A stretch of DNA of 46,501 nt from a virus. Positions 1-6,471 of the stretch are shown here, piece after piece. The stretch covers positions 1 to 46,501 of the IMG/VR virus record IMGVR_UViG_3300042549_007962; one strand, 5' to 3'. Each line of letters starts with the position of its first letter. Positions within the stretch are counted from its first letter, which is position 1. Both the position numbers and the translations under genes were made by a program. The notes under the pieces were generated by a model. It did no database searches. It saw only the letters and a program-made list of their open reading frames with translations, and was not told the DNA's origin.

Positions 1-18
1 GTTTGACATCGAGTTCTA

Positions 19-678
19 ATGAAACATTACGATGTAGTGATAATGACGCCAGGATCTTCCCTGGTTCCGGAGTACGTAAAGAGTTTGGTTGAGACTACCA
101 AGGAGCTTAATGCTCGTGGCATCTCGTACCACTTCATCTCAAGATACTCGTCCTTTGTGGCTACCGCAAGAGAGCTAACCGCTCTAGATGCGACGGGTCA
201 CGACTTCGAAGCTACAGCTCCAGGTAAGGGTGAGTTCACTTACAATAAGCTTTTCTGGATTGACTCAGACATTGAGTGGAAGGTTGAAGACTTCATGAAG
301 CTCTATGAATCTGACCTTCATATTGTCTCCGGACTCTATGTACTTGACCAGATTGGAACGGTTGCTGCCCAACTCCCAGATGACAGAGGTGTTCCAACTC
401 GTATGAACAAGGTTGAGTTTATCTTCCATGAGTCTCCTGTTCAAGTAGGCGGTGTCGGATTTGGATTCGTTGCGGTGAAAGCTGGAGTCTTTGAAAGTAT
501 TCCTAGACCATGGTTCCTTATTGGGAAGATTAAGTGGAAGGAAGACTCAGAGATGAGAGTAAACGTTGGGGAAGATTACTCATGGTGTGGGAATGCCCAA
601 CGGTCAGGTTTTAAGATTTGGGTAGATCCCACAGTCAAGCTCCGCCACCACAAGCAGACGGTCTACGTTATTGAGTAA
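19..678 (+). CDS. Glycosyltransferase-like protein (GT-A type)
   Basis: This 219-residue protein resembles small phage glycosyltransferases of the GT-A/family 2 type. It opens with a beta-strand (DVVIMTPG) and carries an acidic DSD motif near residue 81 (FWIDSDIEW), the usual place of the metal/nucleotide-sugar binding DxD. Downstream lie glycine-rich strands (VGGVGFGFVAV) and an ED pair (GEDYSWC) that could supply the catalytic base. No signal peptide or membrane segment is visible. The ATG is the first possible start in the window and follows a TAA directly, so an unseen upstream gene is probably coupled to it. Its 3' end overlaps the next gene by 8 bases. The target, whether DNA, virion protein or cell surface, cannot be told from sequence. 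The family call is by motif only. Confidence 0.6.
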   Translation: MKHYDVVIMTPGSSLVPEYVKSLVETTKELNARGISYHFISRYSSFVATARELTALDATGHDFEATAPGKGEFTYNKLFWIDSDIEWKVEDFMKLYESDLHIVSGLYVLDQIGTVAAQLPDDRGVPTRMNKVEFIFHESPVQVGGVGFGFVAVKAGVFESIPRPWFLIGKIKWKEDSEMRVNVGEDYSWCGNAQRSGFKIWVDPTVKLRHHKQTVYVIE

Positions 679-883
679 AGAAACTAACCACCTGGACTGG
701 TACGGAGTCAGAACAGTAGTCAAGTCCGAGAGGACTTGTGGATTCTGTAACGACACCTTCCATGACAAGTGTCCACATGAAGTAGCCTGGTTCGACAAGC
801 TTTGGATCTGCGGTTGCTCATGTAATTCGACCTGGGAACCGAAAGATGTTGTGGTTGCTAGGAAGACTAAGACGGACCCTTAA
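671..883 (+). CDS. Small zinc-ribbon-like protein
   Basis: This 70-residue protein starts with TTG inside the end of the glycosyltransferase-like gene, so translational coupling is likely. It carries a C-x2-C pair (CGFC), then a His/Cys pair (HDKCPH) and a C-x-C-x-C group (CGCSC). This is the spacing of a small structural zinc-binding protein common in actinophages. No catalytic domain is visible. The start is chosen because it is the only in-frame initiation codon before the cysteine motif. Function is unknown. Confidence 0.6.
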   Translation: MSKETNHLDWYGVRTVVKSERTCGFCNDTFHDKCPHEVAWFDKLWICGCSCNSTWEPKDVVVARKTKTDP

Positions 884-1021
884 AGAAGCAGTTCGATAAT
901 CTGTTTCTGAAGAGGGTAATCTAGGGGCGTTTTCTCCTCTCTCACCCAATAAACCTTCGAGACTTGTATTACTATTTCTCATGTTGGCAGCTTAGTAAAT
1001 GCTGTCAGCGGGAGGAAGTTC
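884..1021 (+). promoter_or_regulatory. Intergenic region with putative holin promoter and 4-codon upstream ORF
   Basis: No gene of ordinary size is seen here. A GGGT/ACCC stem enclosing an AGGGG/CTCCT stem lies around 914-950 and may be a weak terminator. At 970-975 there is a TACTAT -10 element, matching those before both terminase genes. Five bases further on is an ATG (981) that opens a four-codon ORF (M-L-A-A-stop). The RNA expected to start there could form a stem of about 8 bp (TTGGCAGC with GCTGTCAG, two G-U pairs) just before the GGGAGGAAG ribosome binding site of the holin gene. Confidence 0.45.
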
Positions 1022-1282
1022 ATGAACGCAAATCTAAAAGCAATGGCGGCGTCGTATGTACGCTCATTCATTGCAGCAGCAACAGCTCTCTACCTTGCAG
1101 GTGAAACAGATCCTGCGGTACTTCTCAATGCAGGCATTGCCGCGGTAATCCCTGTGGTTATCCGCTTTGTCAATAAGAAAGATCCAGCCTTCGGCGTAGT
1201 CGCCCAGAAGGTTCTGACAGCAGCGGCAGCTGAACTCGAGAAGAAGACAGTCAAGAAGAAGGCTGCACCAAAGAAAAAGTAA
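1022..1282 (+). CDS. Holin
   Basis: This 86-residue protein has two hydrophobic stretches (SFIAAATALYLAG near residues 15-27 and the AGIAAVIPVVIRF segment near 37-49). They are followed by a helical, lysine-rich cytoplasmic tail (EKKTVKKKAAPKKK). The pattern Y-x-RSF-x-AA-x-ALY-AG-x-TDP...DPAFG is one I associate with a family of small phage holins. Holins oligomerise in the inner membrane and time lysis. The ATG at 1022 follows a strong GGGAGGAAG site. The neighbours are small terminase and a CHAP-like wall protein, a common lysis/packaging layout. Confidence 0.75.
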   Translation: MNANLKAMAASYVRSFIAAATALYLAGETDPAVLLNAGIAAVIPVVIRFVNKKDPAFGVVAQKVLTAAAAELEKKTVKKKAAPKKK

Positions 1283-1388
1283 CACCTCAGCTTTAACGAC
1301 AGCGAGACTTCAAGCGACGCGATTGCGAGCCTGTGGTCTCGTTTTCGTATCCTTGTGCAGTTCAGGCAGACCTCGTCACTAGACCTCT

Positions 1389-1417
1389 CCCCGATGTGAC
1401 GGGGTCTGTCTCTTTTT
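1389..1417 (+). terminator. Putative terminator before the small terminase gene
   Basis: CCCCG and CGGGG form a stem around the loop ATGTGA, with AGACC/GGTCT able to extend or compete. A T-rich run (1409-1417) follows. It would stop transcription of the holin gene just before the small terminase promoter. Confidence 0.6.
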
Positions 1418-1420
1418 ATG

Positions 1421-1441
1421 TACAAGTGTACTATTACAACA
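1421..1441 (+). promoter_or_regulatory. Leaderless promoter of the small terminase gene
   Basis: TACTAT at 1429-1434 is followed after 6 bases by the ATG at 1441, so the predicted +1 is the A of the start codon. Two TACA/TGTAC motifs flank the element. The same TGTACTAT string sits before the large terminase gene. Confidence 0.6.
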
Positions 1442-2340
1442 TGCTAGAGATTACCGGACCTGAAGATGAGAAGCCAGAGATTCAGATTGACGAACCTGTC
1501 AACCTGAGGCCAGACCTTTCACTGTGCGGTATCATCGAGATGGAGCGCGGTGTCTGTGAGGATACCTATGAGAACCGCTCCTTACTCCGTAAGGCGCACA
1601 TGGGCTGGGACACTGTGTACTCTACCAATGGAGTTCCTACGGGTCTCATCATGGCGCGGTCACAGGACATGGCAACGGAGCGTCGTCTCCTCTCCCTAGC
1701 GGAGAAGAAGCCAATCCTTGTTGACCCAGAAAATGTGAACTCAGATTACCTAACGGGCTACGATCTTCTTGTTGAGGCAATGACGGATAAGCTTGTTCCA
1801 CCTTGGGTAATCGGAGCTACTAAGATGTGGGGCAAGGAGCAAGATGAGCCAATCGCAAGCTCCAAGCGTAAGCCGACCTCACTCCCACACAGATGTTCTA
1901 CCATCAAGGACGACGGCATTCGCTGTATGCTTTGGTCTTCCGGGCGTCCGAAGGATGACGGCCTCTGCCGTGTGCACTTACGTCATCTCTCTAAGAAGCC
2001 AGGCGAGGATATCGAGAGAGCTCGCAAGCGGATAACGCAAGCAGCTCCTTATGCGGTAGACATCTTAGAAGACCTGATGACCAATGCGGCTTCAGAGCCA
2101 GTAAGATTAAAAGCATCTACGGAGATTCTAGACCGCGCTGGCATACGAGGCGGTGTAGAGTTCGACGCGACGTTGAACGTTACAGACGCACGGCCTGCCT
2201 CTTCAATTATTGCAGAGCGGCTTGCCCGCCTATCCAGCGGTGCGTATAACGTAGCGGTTGAGCTTTCGAATGACGGAGTTAATGACGCCCAGGCAGTAGA
2301 AGATGCGACGGTTGTCGAGGAGAGCCCTACCGATGAGTAA
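1441..2340 (+). CDS. Putative terminase small subunit
   Basis: This 299-residue protein probably recognises phage DNA and hands it to the large terminase. The key evidence is near residues 190-245: a helical segment with RLKASTEILDRAGI, the arrangement I know from actinophage small terminases (helical repeat, then RLKA-x2-x-ILDRAG). Before it lies a Cys/His cluster (PHRC...RCMLWSS...GLCRVH) that may bind zinc. The start at 1441 is preferred over an in-frame GTG at 1333. The longer form would read through a terminator hairpin, whereas 1441 sits 6 bases after a -10 element and fits a leaderless mRNA. It is separated from the large terminase by 17 kb, which is unusual. Confidence 0.6.
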   Translation: MLEITGPEDEKPEIQIDEPVNLRPDLSLCGIIEMERGVCEDTYENRSLLRKAHMGWDTVYSTNGVPTGLIMARSQDMATERRLLSLAEKKPILVDPENVNSDYLTGYDLLVEAMTDKLVPPWVIGATKMWGKEQDEPIASSKRKPTSLPHRCSTIKDDGIRCMLWSSGRPKDDGLCRVHLRHLSKKPGEDIERARKRITQAAPYAVDILEDLMTNAASEPVRLKASTEILDRAGIRGGVEFDATLNVTDARPASSIIAERLARLSSGAYNVAVELSNDGVNDAQAVEDATVVEESPTDE

Positions 2341-2524
2341 CATAACAGCACTTGAAGAAATCGCCTACCAGATGAGGGAGCATGCGGCCTCGCTCTTAAA
2401 CGATGTTGAGCTAGCCTCGACTCGTGAGGAGCACATCCGTCTAACGGCACGGGCGAACGAAGCAGAGAACTTAGGTGATATGATTCAGCAACTCCTGGTT
2501 CAGGAGCTTGCAAGCCAAGAGTAA
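2333..2524 (+). CDS. Small hypothetical helical protein
   Basis: This 63-residue protein starts at an ATG overlapping the last codons of the small terminase gene by 8 bases. It is predicted to be almost wholly alpha-helical and is rich in Glu, Ala and Leu (MREHAASLL, ARANEAENLGDMIQQLL), suggesting a short coiled coil. It has no known motif. The position between terminase and wall hydrolase suggests a helper of packaging or lysis, but this rests on context only. Confidence 0.6.
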   Translation: MSNITALEEIAYQMREHAASLLNDVELASTREEHIRLTARANEAENLGDMIQQLLVQELASQE

Positions 2525-2534
2525 GGGACGGCTA

Positions 2535-3320
2535 ATGACGATGACAAACGACAAGCAGGCCTGGCTGGTTATAGCCGAGGCGGAGCGGTGGCTTGGCACA
2601 ACGGCACGCGGTAACAACTTTAATCCGTTCGCGGAGGCAGCCGGATACAACGGTCAACCTTGGGCGGGCATGTTCATCGACTACATCTTTCATCAGGCGG
2701 GCGTGCTTATCCCTAGCTGCGCTTACACTCCGACGGCTATAGCGGAGTTCGTAAAGCACAACCGGCTCTTCAACAAACCGCGGCCTGGCGATATAGCTTT
2801 TTATTCACTACAGGCAACGGGCACAAACTACGGCATGCCACATTGCGGCCTGGTCGTTAAAACGGACCGATGGCAAGCGGACGGGCTTGTCCAAACAATC
2901 GAGGCGGACACGGGTTCAGGCCTGCCTAAGGCGGACCAGTCCGTAGCGGGTGTGTATTGGCGGGTACGTACGCAACATGAGGTTCTAGGTTTTGGACGGC
3001 CTGCGTCTTTCAAATTAAGGCCTGGTCGCCTTATAAAAGCTACAACAGGCAGCGGGCATGCGATTTCAATTGAGGCATGCCGGCCTGGCCGACGTAATAA
3101 AGCCATCGGGCTCGTTCAGCTAGCTTTATCGAAGACGGTCGGACTTGGTCCAGTAACGGTCGACATGTTCGACGCCGAGACTCAACGGGCTTACTCCCAC
3201 TGGCAACGAATCCTTGGGTACGTCGGGAACGATGCGACCGGAGTACCGGATGAACGAAGCTTGAGAGTTCTTGCAGACCGCACTGGGATTTTCCAGCTTG
3301 ATGCTTCTTTAACTTCTTAG
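2535..3320 (+). CDS. CHAP-like peptidoglycan protein with C-terminal wall-binding-like domain; catalytic Cys absent
   Basis: This 261-residue protein has the order of a phage endolysin. The N-terminal region resembles a CHAP/NlpC-type amidase fold: an AAGYNGQPWAGMFIDYIF helix, PGDIAFYS, and the histidine strand HCGLVV near residue 100. A C-terminal region resembles a peptidoglycan-binding domain (AIGLVQLALSKTVGLGPVT, then SHWQRILGY...GVPDERSL). In CHAP enzymes the helix begins with Trp-Cys, and the cysteine is the nucleophile. Here that residue is Ala (PWAGMF), so cleavage by the classical mechanism is not expected. It may be a binding protein or use another residue. ATG 2535 follows AAGGGACGG; 2541 is an alternative. 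Confidence 0.6.
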   Translation: MTMTNDKQAWLVIAEAERWLGTTARGNNFNPFAEAAGYNGQPWAGMFIDYIFHQAGVLIPSCAYTPTAIAEFVKHNRLFNKPRPGDIAFYSLQATGTNYGMPHCGLVVKTDRWQADGLVQTIEADTGSGLPKADQSVAGVYWRVRTQHEVLGFGRPASFKLRPGRLIKATTGSGHAISIEACRPGRRNKAIGLVQLALSKTVGLGPVTVDMFDAETQRAYSHWQRILGYVGNDATGVPDERSLRVLADRTGIFQLDASLTS

Positions 3321-3330
3321 TACTAAGAAG
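3313..3330. repeat. Perfect 18-base palindrome over a stop codon
   Basis: CTTCTTAGT is followed immediately by its exact reverse complement, ACTAAGAAG, and the stop codon TAG of the CHAP-like gene lies inside. A second partial copy (CTACTAAGAA) lies near 3375, and a GATCTC/GAGATC stem is at 3351-3373. Together they occupy the gap before the next promoter. It may be a terminator-like structure or a protein-binding site. Confidence 0.5.
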
Positions 3331-3424
3331 TCTTCCGATCGACTTGATCTGATCTCAGCTTCTTGGTGAGATCTCTACTAAGAACTGGGATGCCCCTAGC
3401 TTGCCGAGCTTTTCATAGTCGACC

Positions 3425-3433
3425 TGTTATAAT
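3425..3433 (+). promoter_or_regulatory. Extended -10 promoter (TGTTATAAT)
   Basis: This is the first copy of the repeated cassette: CCTG-T-TATAAT-TAACTCA, then GACGAAAGGA and the ATG at 3459. No -35 hexamer is visible. Confidence 0.8.
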
Positions 3434-3458
3434 TAACTCACAATGACGAAAGGAAGCT

Positions 3459-4109
3459 ATGCCCAAAATCCAACAGGTAGCTAGGTTCACTACTCGAGTG
3501 AAACCTACAGATCCTTTTTATCAATCACTGGCACCAAAGGAAGAGACAGTTATGCAAGAACCCCAGGCACCTGCTCTCACAAAGTTTGCATCGCAAGTAT
3601 TAGATTTAATGCAGAAGCAAACACAACCACTCAGCGTGACAGAAATCACAGAGATGATTGTTCAAGAACTAAATCATCGCTACCATGATAGTCACGTGCG
3701 CATTGCACTGAATGAACTTGTTGAAAGAGGCAAGCTGTTCGCTCGCGATGAGACGTCAGATGAACGTTCTCTCAGAGCCTGTGGACAGAAGATTAGGAAT
3801 ATACGAGCTGCGCTCTTTTCCACACAAAATCCAGTTCAGGCAAGAACAGAAGCAGAAGCTGTACCAGGCATCTTCCTAAGCGATAGCTGGGGAGTCCCTT
3901 GGTCAAAGAAGAAAGCAGCTAAGGCTCAAGAAGTTATTCTCGAAGATATTACCCCAGTGAATATCCCTGCGGGCGTTATGTCGAATCCAGTTATCGACAT
4001 GCTAATCGAGAAGATTGTTGCTGAGCGTACAAAAGAAATGTCCGCCGAGCTAGAGAAGGTTCAGACAGAACTTGCTCGTCTCAAAGAATTTCTTAAGTCA
4101 GCTCTTTAG
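3459..4109 (+). CDS. Winged-helix-like DNA-binding protein with C-terminal coiled coil
   Basis: This protein has 216 residues. Residues about 45-90 (FASQVLDLMQKQTQPLSVTEI through HVRIALNELVERGKLFA) read as a winged helix: helix, helix-turn-helix, then the short ERGKLF wing. This is the pattern of small regulators and of the terminal domains of helicases. The last 40 residues (EKIVAERTKEMSAELEKVQ and on) are a probable coiled coil for dimerisation. It is the first gene of the cassette-driven region, has its own TGTTATAAT promoter, and may regulate neighbours. No catalytic motif is visible. Confidence 0.6.
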   Translation: MPKIQQVARFTTRVKPTDPFYQSLAPKEETVMQEPQAPALTKFASQVLDLMQKQTQPLSVTEITEMIVQELNHRYHDSHVRIALNELVERGKLFARDETSDERSLRACGQKIRNIRAALFSTQNPVQARTEAEAVPGIFLSDSWGVPWSKKKAAKAQEVILEDITPVNIPAGVMSNPVIDMLIEKIVAERTKEMSAELEKVQTELARLKEFLKSAL

Positions 4110-4131
4110 AAAGTAGTTTAAGTTTGCCGCT

Positions 4132-4350
4132 ATGGCAAGCTTTGAACTATATGTAATAGAGGACTCCGTTGAGGCGCGGAACAACGACGCGCCCACGGAG
4201 TTTTCTGATGATGGTGACACATGCAGTAGCTGCGGCGACATAGTTGGATTCGCAATCGGCAAGTTCTTCTCTTGTGTGATTGTTGCGGATGCAGATGAAA
4301 ATTGCTGGTTTGTGTGCAGCGACTGCGCTTCTCCTGTAGTCGACCACTAA
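4132..4350 (+). CDS. Small acidic Cys-rich hypothetical protein
   Basis: This 72-residue acidic protein has two C-x2-C pairs (CSSC near residue 31 and CSDC near residue 62), the usual pattern of a small zinc ribbon. No good ribosome binding site precedes the ATG, so the call rests on the cysteine spacing and on its placement between a gene and a strong terminator. It probably shares the transcript of the winged-helix gene. Antisense frames are open here too but lack such a motif. Confidence 0.5.
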   Translation: MASFELYVIEDSVEARNNDAPTEFSDDGDTCSSCGDIVGFAIGKFFSCVIVADADENCWFVCSDCASPVVDH

Positions 4351-4357
4351 CAGACAC

Positions 4358-4398
4358 AAAAAAAAACTCCCTGGCGTTTAGCCAGGGAGCTTTTTTAT
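4358..4398. terminator. Bidirectional intrinsic terminator
   Basis: A run of nine A precedes CTCCCTGGC, loop GTTTA, GCCAGGGAG and a run of six T. It lies between two convergent genes and can end transcription from both sides. Confidence 0.92.
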
Positions 4399-4404
4399 GT
4401 GAGC

Positions 4405-4737
4405 TTACTTAGCGTCTACGATTGTGTAATCTGTAGACTTAAGTGTTGCTGTGTAAGCGTCAGGATAAGCTTCCTGCAATAGCTCACGGTCGATTTTGGT
4501 TGTGGTGCGGTCTTTAATCTCGACACGCTGTACGCCGTTGATAAATCCAATCTTGGCGTCACCCATGAGCTGGCGAATCTTATCTTCGGCAGCTTTCTTT
4601 TTAGCCTCGAGGACTTTCATATCCTTCTTAGCTTGTGCGAACTCCTGGATAAGAGCGTCTACCGCTTCATCCAAATGAGCTACGGTGGTTGTTACGGTGA
4701 TTTCCGTAACCTCGGTGCGAACTGCGGTGCTGGACAT
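4405..4737 (-). CDS. Small helical protein resembling the C-terminal part of YqaJ-type recombinases
   Basis: This 110-residue protein is the only leftward gene in the window. The first half is a long helix/coiled coil (HLDEAVDALIQEFAQAKKDMKV, KKKAAEDKIRQLMGD). The second half (GDAKIGFINGVQRVEIKD, then TKIDRELLQEAYPDAY) resembles the tail found after the YqaJ nuclease domain in phage recombination exonucleases (GDAEVG...F...L...HPELY). No nuclease residues are present. The start at 4737 is preferred because a leftward TGATATAAT promoter lies at 4794-4802 and a GGGAAGGGA site precedes this ATG; an in-frame TTG at 4794 would lie within the promoter itself. A role in recombination is inference. 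Confidence 0.65.
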   Translation of the reverse strand: MSSTAVRTEVTEITVTTTVAHLDEAVDALIQEFAQAKKDMKVLEAKKKAAEDKIRQLMGDAKIGFINGVQRVEIKDRTTTKIDRELLQEAYPDAYTATLKSTDYTIVDAK

Positions 4738-4793
4738 ATGGTCCCTTCCCTTTGTCTTTACGTCGTTACCAGGCCGGTTGGTCTGATGGATCA

Positions 4794-4802
4794 ATTATAT
4801 CA
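4794..4802 (-). promoter_or_regulatory. Leftward extended -10 promoter (TGATATAAT)
   Basis: Read on the minus strand, CATGATATAATTGA lies upstream of the single leftward gene. It is the same motif used on the other strand. The gap from here to 4887 separates two divergent promoters and contains a direct repeat, CTATTTACC, twice. Confidence 0.8.
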
Positions 4803-4886
4803 TGTAGTTTCAGGAATACATGCCAAAACCCCCTAAAAACTTTTTTTGCCTATTTACCCTATTTACCCCATATTCCCAATCTTCCC

Positions 4887-4895
4887 TGATATAAT
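4887..4895 (+). promoter_or_regulatory. Extended -10 promoter (TGATATAAT)
   Basis: CCTGATATAATTGAACC is followed by GACGGAAGGA and the ATG at 4926. Upstream are a T7 run and pyrimidine-rich repeats. Confidence 0.85.
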
Positions 4896-4925
4896 TGAAC
4901 CATCGCACCGACGGAAGGAATCAAA

Positions 4926-5168
4926 ATGGAAAAGCTTACATACGGCGACCACGTTAACTGGGCAGAGCCTAAGCAGCCAGGCGACCATTCATCTTGTGTC
5001 CAATGTGGACGTAAGGTAGGAAAGAAATCGTACCTGGTTCACGTGTCAACCTCAGGAGCTATTATCCATTCAGCAAGCGAAGCTTCCTCGCAAGGATTTT
5101 GGCCAGTTGGTAGCGAATGCGCAAAAGCTTTCGCACCTGATGTACTTTATCTTTCAGACATGATATAA
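4926..5168 (+). CDS. Small zinc-binding phage protein
   Basis: This 80-residue protein has a C-x2-C pair (CVQCG near residue 25), a strand YLVHVSTSGAII, then FWPVGSECAKAF near residues 58-70. The layout C-x2-CG, strand, GS-x-C-A-K resembles the tail of the gene at 21235 (CGKCGAEL...LGPECRKAF), so both may belong to one treble-clef type family. The stop codon TAA lies inside the next promoter (TGATATAATAG). It is expressed from its own TGATATAAT promoter. Function is unknown. Confidence 0.7.
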   Translation: MEKLTYGDHVNWAEPKQPGDHSSCVQCGRKVGKKSYLVHVSTSGAIIHSASEASSQGFWPVGSECAKAFAPDVLYLSDMI

Positions 5169-5169
5169 T
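5161..5169 (+). promoter_or_regulatory. Extended -10 promoter overlapping the upstream stop codon
   Basis: ATGATATAATAG encodes the last two residues and stop of the upstream gene (ATG-ATA-TAA) while forming TGATATAAT for the next gene. Confidence 0.85.
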
Positions 5170-5199
5170 AGAACCATACACAACGACGGAAGGAAGAAA

Positions 5200-5499
5200 A
5201 TGCAAACCCAATCACCTTTACTCTGGCAACGCGAAGCCCAGGGCTTCTCGCTAGCTACAGCCATTAACCTCAATGAGGAATGGACACTGGCGGAAATCCG
5301 CACCCTTGAAACCCTCAAAGCTGGCAATATGCCAATCAAGGACATCGCAAAGCAGCTGGGTCGTAGTTACTACTCAGTATCTAATAAGCTCACAACCTCT
5401 GGGCTTACCACACCTCGCAACACTCCACCAGCCCCAAAGGCTGTGGTCTGCGCAGGTTGCTTCGTGACCCCTTCTAGCAGTGGCGCTTGCCACTGCTAG
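5200..5499 (+). CDS. Small HTH (GcrA/Myb-like) DNA-binding protein
   Basis: This 99-residue protein has a clear trihelical DNA-binding segment at about residues 25-65: EEWTLAEIRTLETLKAGN, then IKDIAKQLGRSYYSVSNKL. The leading Trp followed by a helix, then the I-x-DIA-x-QLGRS turn, is typical of small GcrA-like or SANT/Myb-like phage regulators. The C-terminus carries cysteines (CAGC, CHC) that may bind zinc. Its last codons lie inside a perfect 13-bp hairpin (5472-5501) immediately upstream of the next promoter. It is probably a local regulator; the target is unknown. Confidence 0.7.
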   Translation: MQTQSPLLWQREAQGFSLATAINLNEEWTLAEIRTLETLKAGNMPIKDIAKQLGRSYYSVSNKLTTSGLTTPRNTPPAPKAVVCAGCFVTPSSSGACHC

Positions 5500-5501
5500 A
5501 A
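5472..5501 (+). repeat. Perfect 13-bp hairpin over the end of the HTH gene
   Basis: TTCTAGCAGTGGC, loop GCTT, then its exact complement GCCACTGCTAGAA. It covers the last codons and stop of the HTH gene and abuts the next promoter. There is no T run, so it may stabilise the mRNA end or be a protein-dependent terminator. Confidence 0.8.
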
Positions 5502-5503
5502 CC

Positions 5504-5512
5504 TGATATAAT
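5504..5512 (+). promoter_or_regulatory. Extended -10 promoter (TGATATAAT)
   Basis: ACCTGATATAATTAACTCA, then GACGGAAGGA and the ATG at 5538. Confidence 0.88.
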
Positions 5513-5537
5513 TAACTCAACGACGGAAGGAATCAAA

Positions 5538-5921
5538 ATGGCAATTTATGAATGCGATGGATGCGACCAGTACGCAGAACACTTCGAATGTCAGGAGTGC
5601 TTCAACGACTCTCGCTGCCAGTATTGTTATGTATGCGACGAAGGTTGCGACCACCTAACTGATGAAGAGATTCAAGCCCACGAGACGAAAGGTACACCCA
5701 TGCAACTCAATATAGAAGACCTAAAGACACTCGAAGCGCTCAAGCGCTACGTTGACAACAACCTTGCAGGAGCTACCATTGAGTTCGACGCTCAAGGACT
5801 CCTCAAGATTAACACTCACCTCACTGCCACAGCATCAGGGAATCTTGTAAAGTTTCCCTTCGATGAAAACGCTCTCCAACAAATCTCGCGCGAAGCGCAA
5901 GAGTTGTTCGGAAGCATCTAA
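5538..5921 (+). CDS. Cys-rich N-terminal module joined to a small alpha/beta module
   Basis: This protein has 127 residues. Residues 1-45 hold five closely spaced cysteine groups (CDGC, CQEC, CQYC, CDEGC), probably a double zinc cluster. Residues 55-127 are a separate Leu/Glu-rich module (LNIEDLKTLEALKRYV, IEFDAQGLLKI). Between them the DNA reads GACGAAAGG followed by ATG at 5700, in frame, and is almost identical to the leaders of neighbouring genes. This suggests a former gene junction or a second start producing the C-terminal module alone. ATG 5538 is the chosen start because it follows the standard promoter and leader. Function is unknown. Confidence 0.7.
   Translation: MAIYECDGCDQYAEHFECQECFNDSRCQYCYVCDEGCDHLTDEEIQAHETKGTPMQLNIEDLKTLEALKRYVDNNLAGATIEFDAQGLLKINTHLTATASGNLVKFPFDENALQQISREAQELFGSI
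5686..5702 (+). promoter_or_regulatory. Internal ribosome binding site and in-frame ATG
   Basis: GACGAAAGG lies 6 bases before an in-frame ATG at 5700, inside the Cys-rich gene. It matches the gene-start leader used throughout this region but has no promoter of its own. Confidence 0.5.
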
Positions 5922-5927
5922 TCTACC

Positions 5928-5936
5928 TGATATAAT
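5928..5936 (+). promoter_or_regulatory. Extended -10 promoter (TGATATAAT)
   Basis: ACCTGATATAATTAACTCA, then GACGAAAGGA and the ATG at 5973. It probably drives both this gene and the AAA+ gene, which has no promoter of its own. Confidence 0.88.
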
Positions 5937-5972
5937 TAACTCATATTCACCCAAACGACGAAAGGATAACCC

Positions 5973-6431
5973 ATGTCAGATAAAGACAAGGTTGTAGGAA
6001 AAGCTATGTATATGGAGCTCCGCAATGGAACCCAGACATATCAGATTCTCATCACTCCAGATGGAGTCTCATCTGCTGGCAGAAATATACCTTCGATGGT
6101 ATATCGACGCCAGATCTCTGCATCACAACCTCGCAAGGGTTGGAAGCACACAGGACTACCTACTACAAGTGTAGATGAGTTCGGAGTGTTTCAGAAGCGT
6201 ACCAAGGAAGAAGCGATGCGCCTAGGCGAACATCGCATTGACATGGTAGCTTCAACATTCAACCAGCTTGCTACTTACAACTATCAACTGTACAAGCAAC
6301 CAATATTCGTAGAGGTTGCTGCTGAAGACCTTGATGGCATCAGTGCCGGAAAGACTCCTTACAAAGTATTAGGACGCATCACACGAGTACGTCGTTCCCT
6401 TGGGTTCGGCGAAGCACTCTTCGTGTCTTAA
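5973..6431 (+). CDS. Hypothetical protein preceding the MoxR/VWA pair
   Basis: This 152-residue protein is of no recognised family. It looks like a mixed alpha/beta soluble protein with a basic patch (YRRQISASQPRKGWKHTG) and a C-terminal basic strand (VLGRITRVRRSLGFGEA). No signal peptide, membrane segment or cysteine cluster is seen. It shares a transcript with the AAA+ ATPase gene 40 bases downstream, so it could be a substrate or adaptor of that ATPase; this is context only. Confidence 0.6.
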   Translation: MSDKDKVVGKAMYMELRNGTQTYQILITPDGVSSAGRNIPSMVYRRQISASQPRKGWKHTGLPTTSVDEFGVFQKRTKEEAMRLGEHRIDMVASTFNQLATYNYQLYKQPIFVEVAAEDLDGISAGKTPYKVLGRITRVRRSLGFGEALFVS

Positions 6432-6471
6432 TCCACACCCACCCACCCACAAACGACAAAGGACAAAGTAA

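Noticed and set aside
1333-1440. GTG start giving a longer small terminase
   Set aside because: The extension would be translated through a terminator hairpin and upstream of the likely transcription start at 1441.
2049-2513. Long minus-strand reading frame opposite the small terminase
   Set aside because: Its composition is Ser/Arg-rich and motif-free; it is a shadow of the real gene. The same holds for other antisense frames such as those at 34974-35609 and 41345-41914.
2558-3090. Seven GGCCTG hexamers in the CHAP-like gene as a binding motif
   Set aside because: They fall in different codon frames and positions without spacing regularity; codon preference is a simpler reason.
4811-4886. 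Phage replication origin in the AT/pyrimidine-rich divergent region
   Set aside because: It holds only two CTATTTACC repeats and a T run; no replication gene is nearby and promoter spacing explains the gap.
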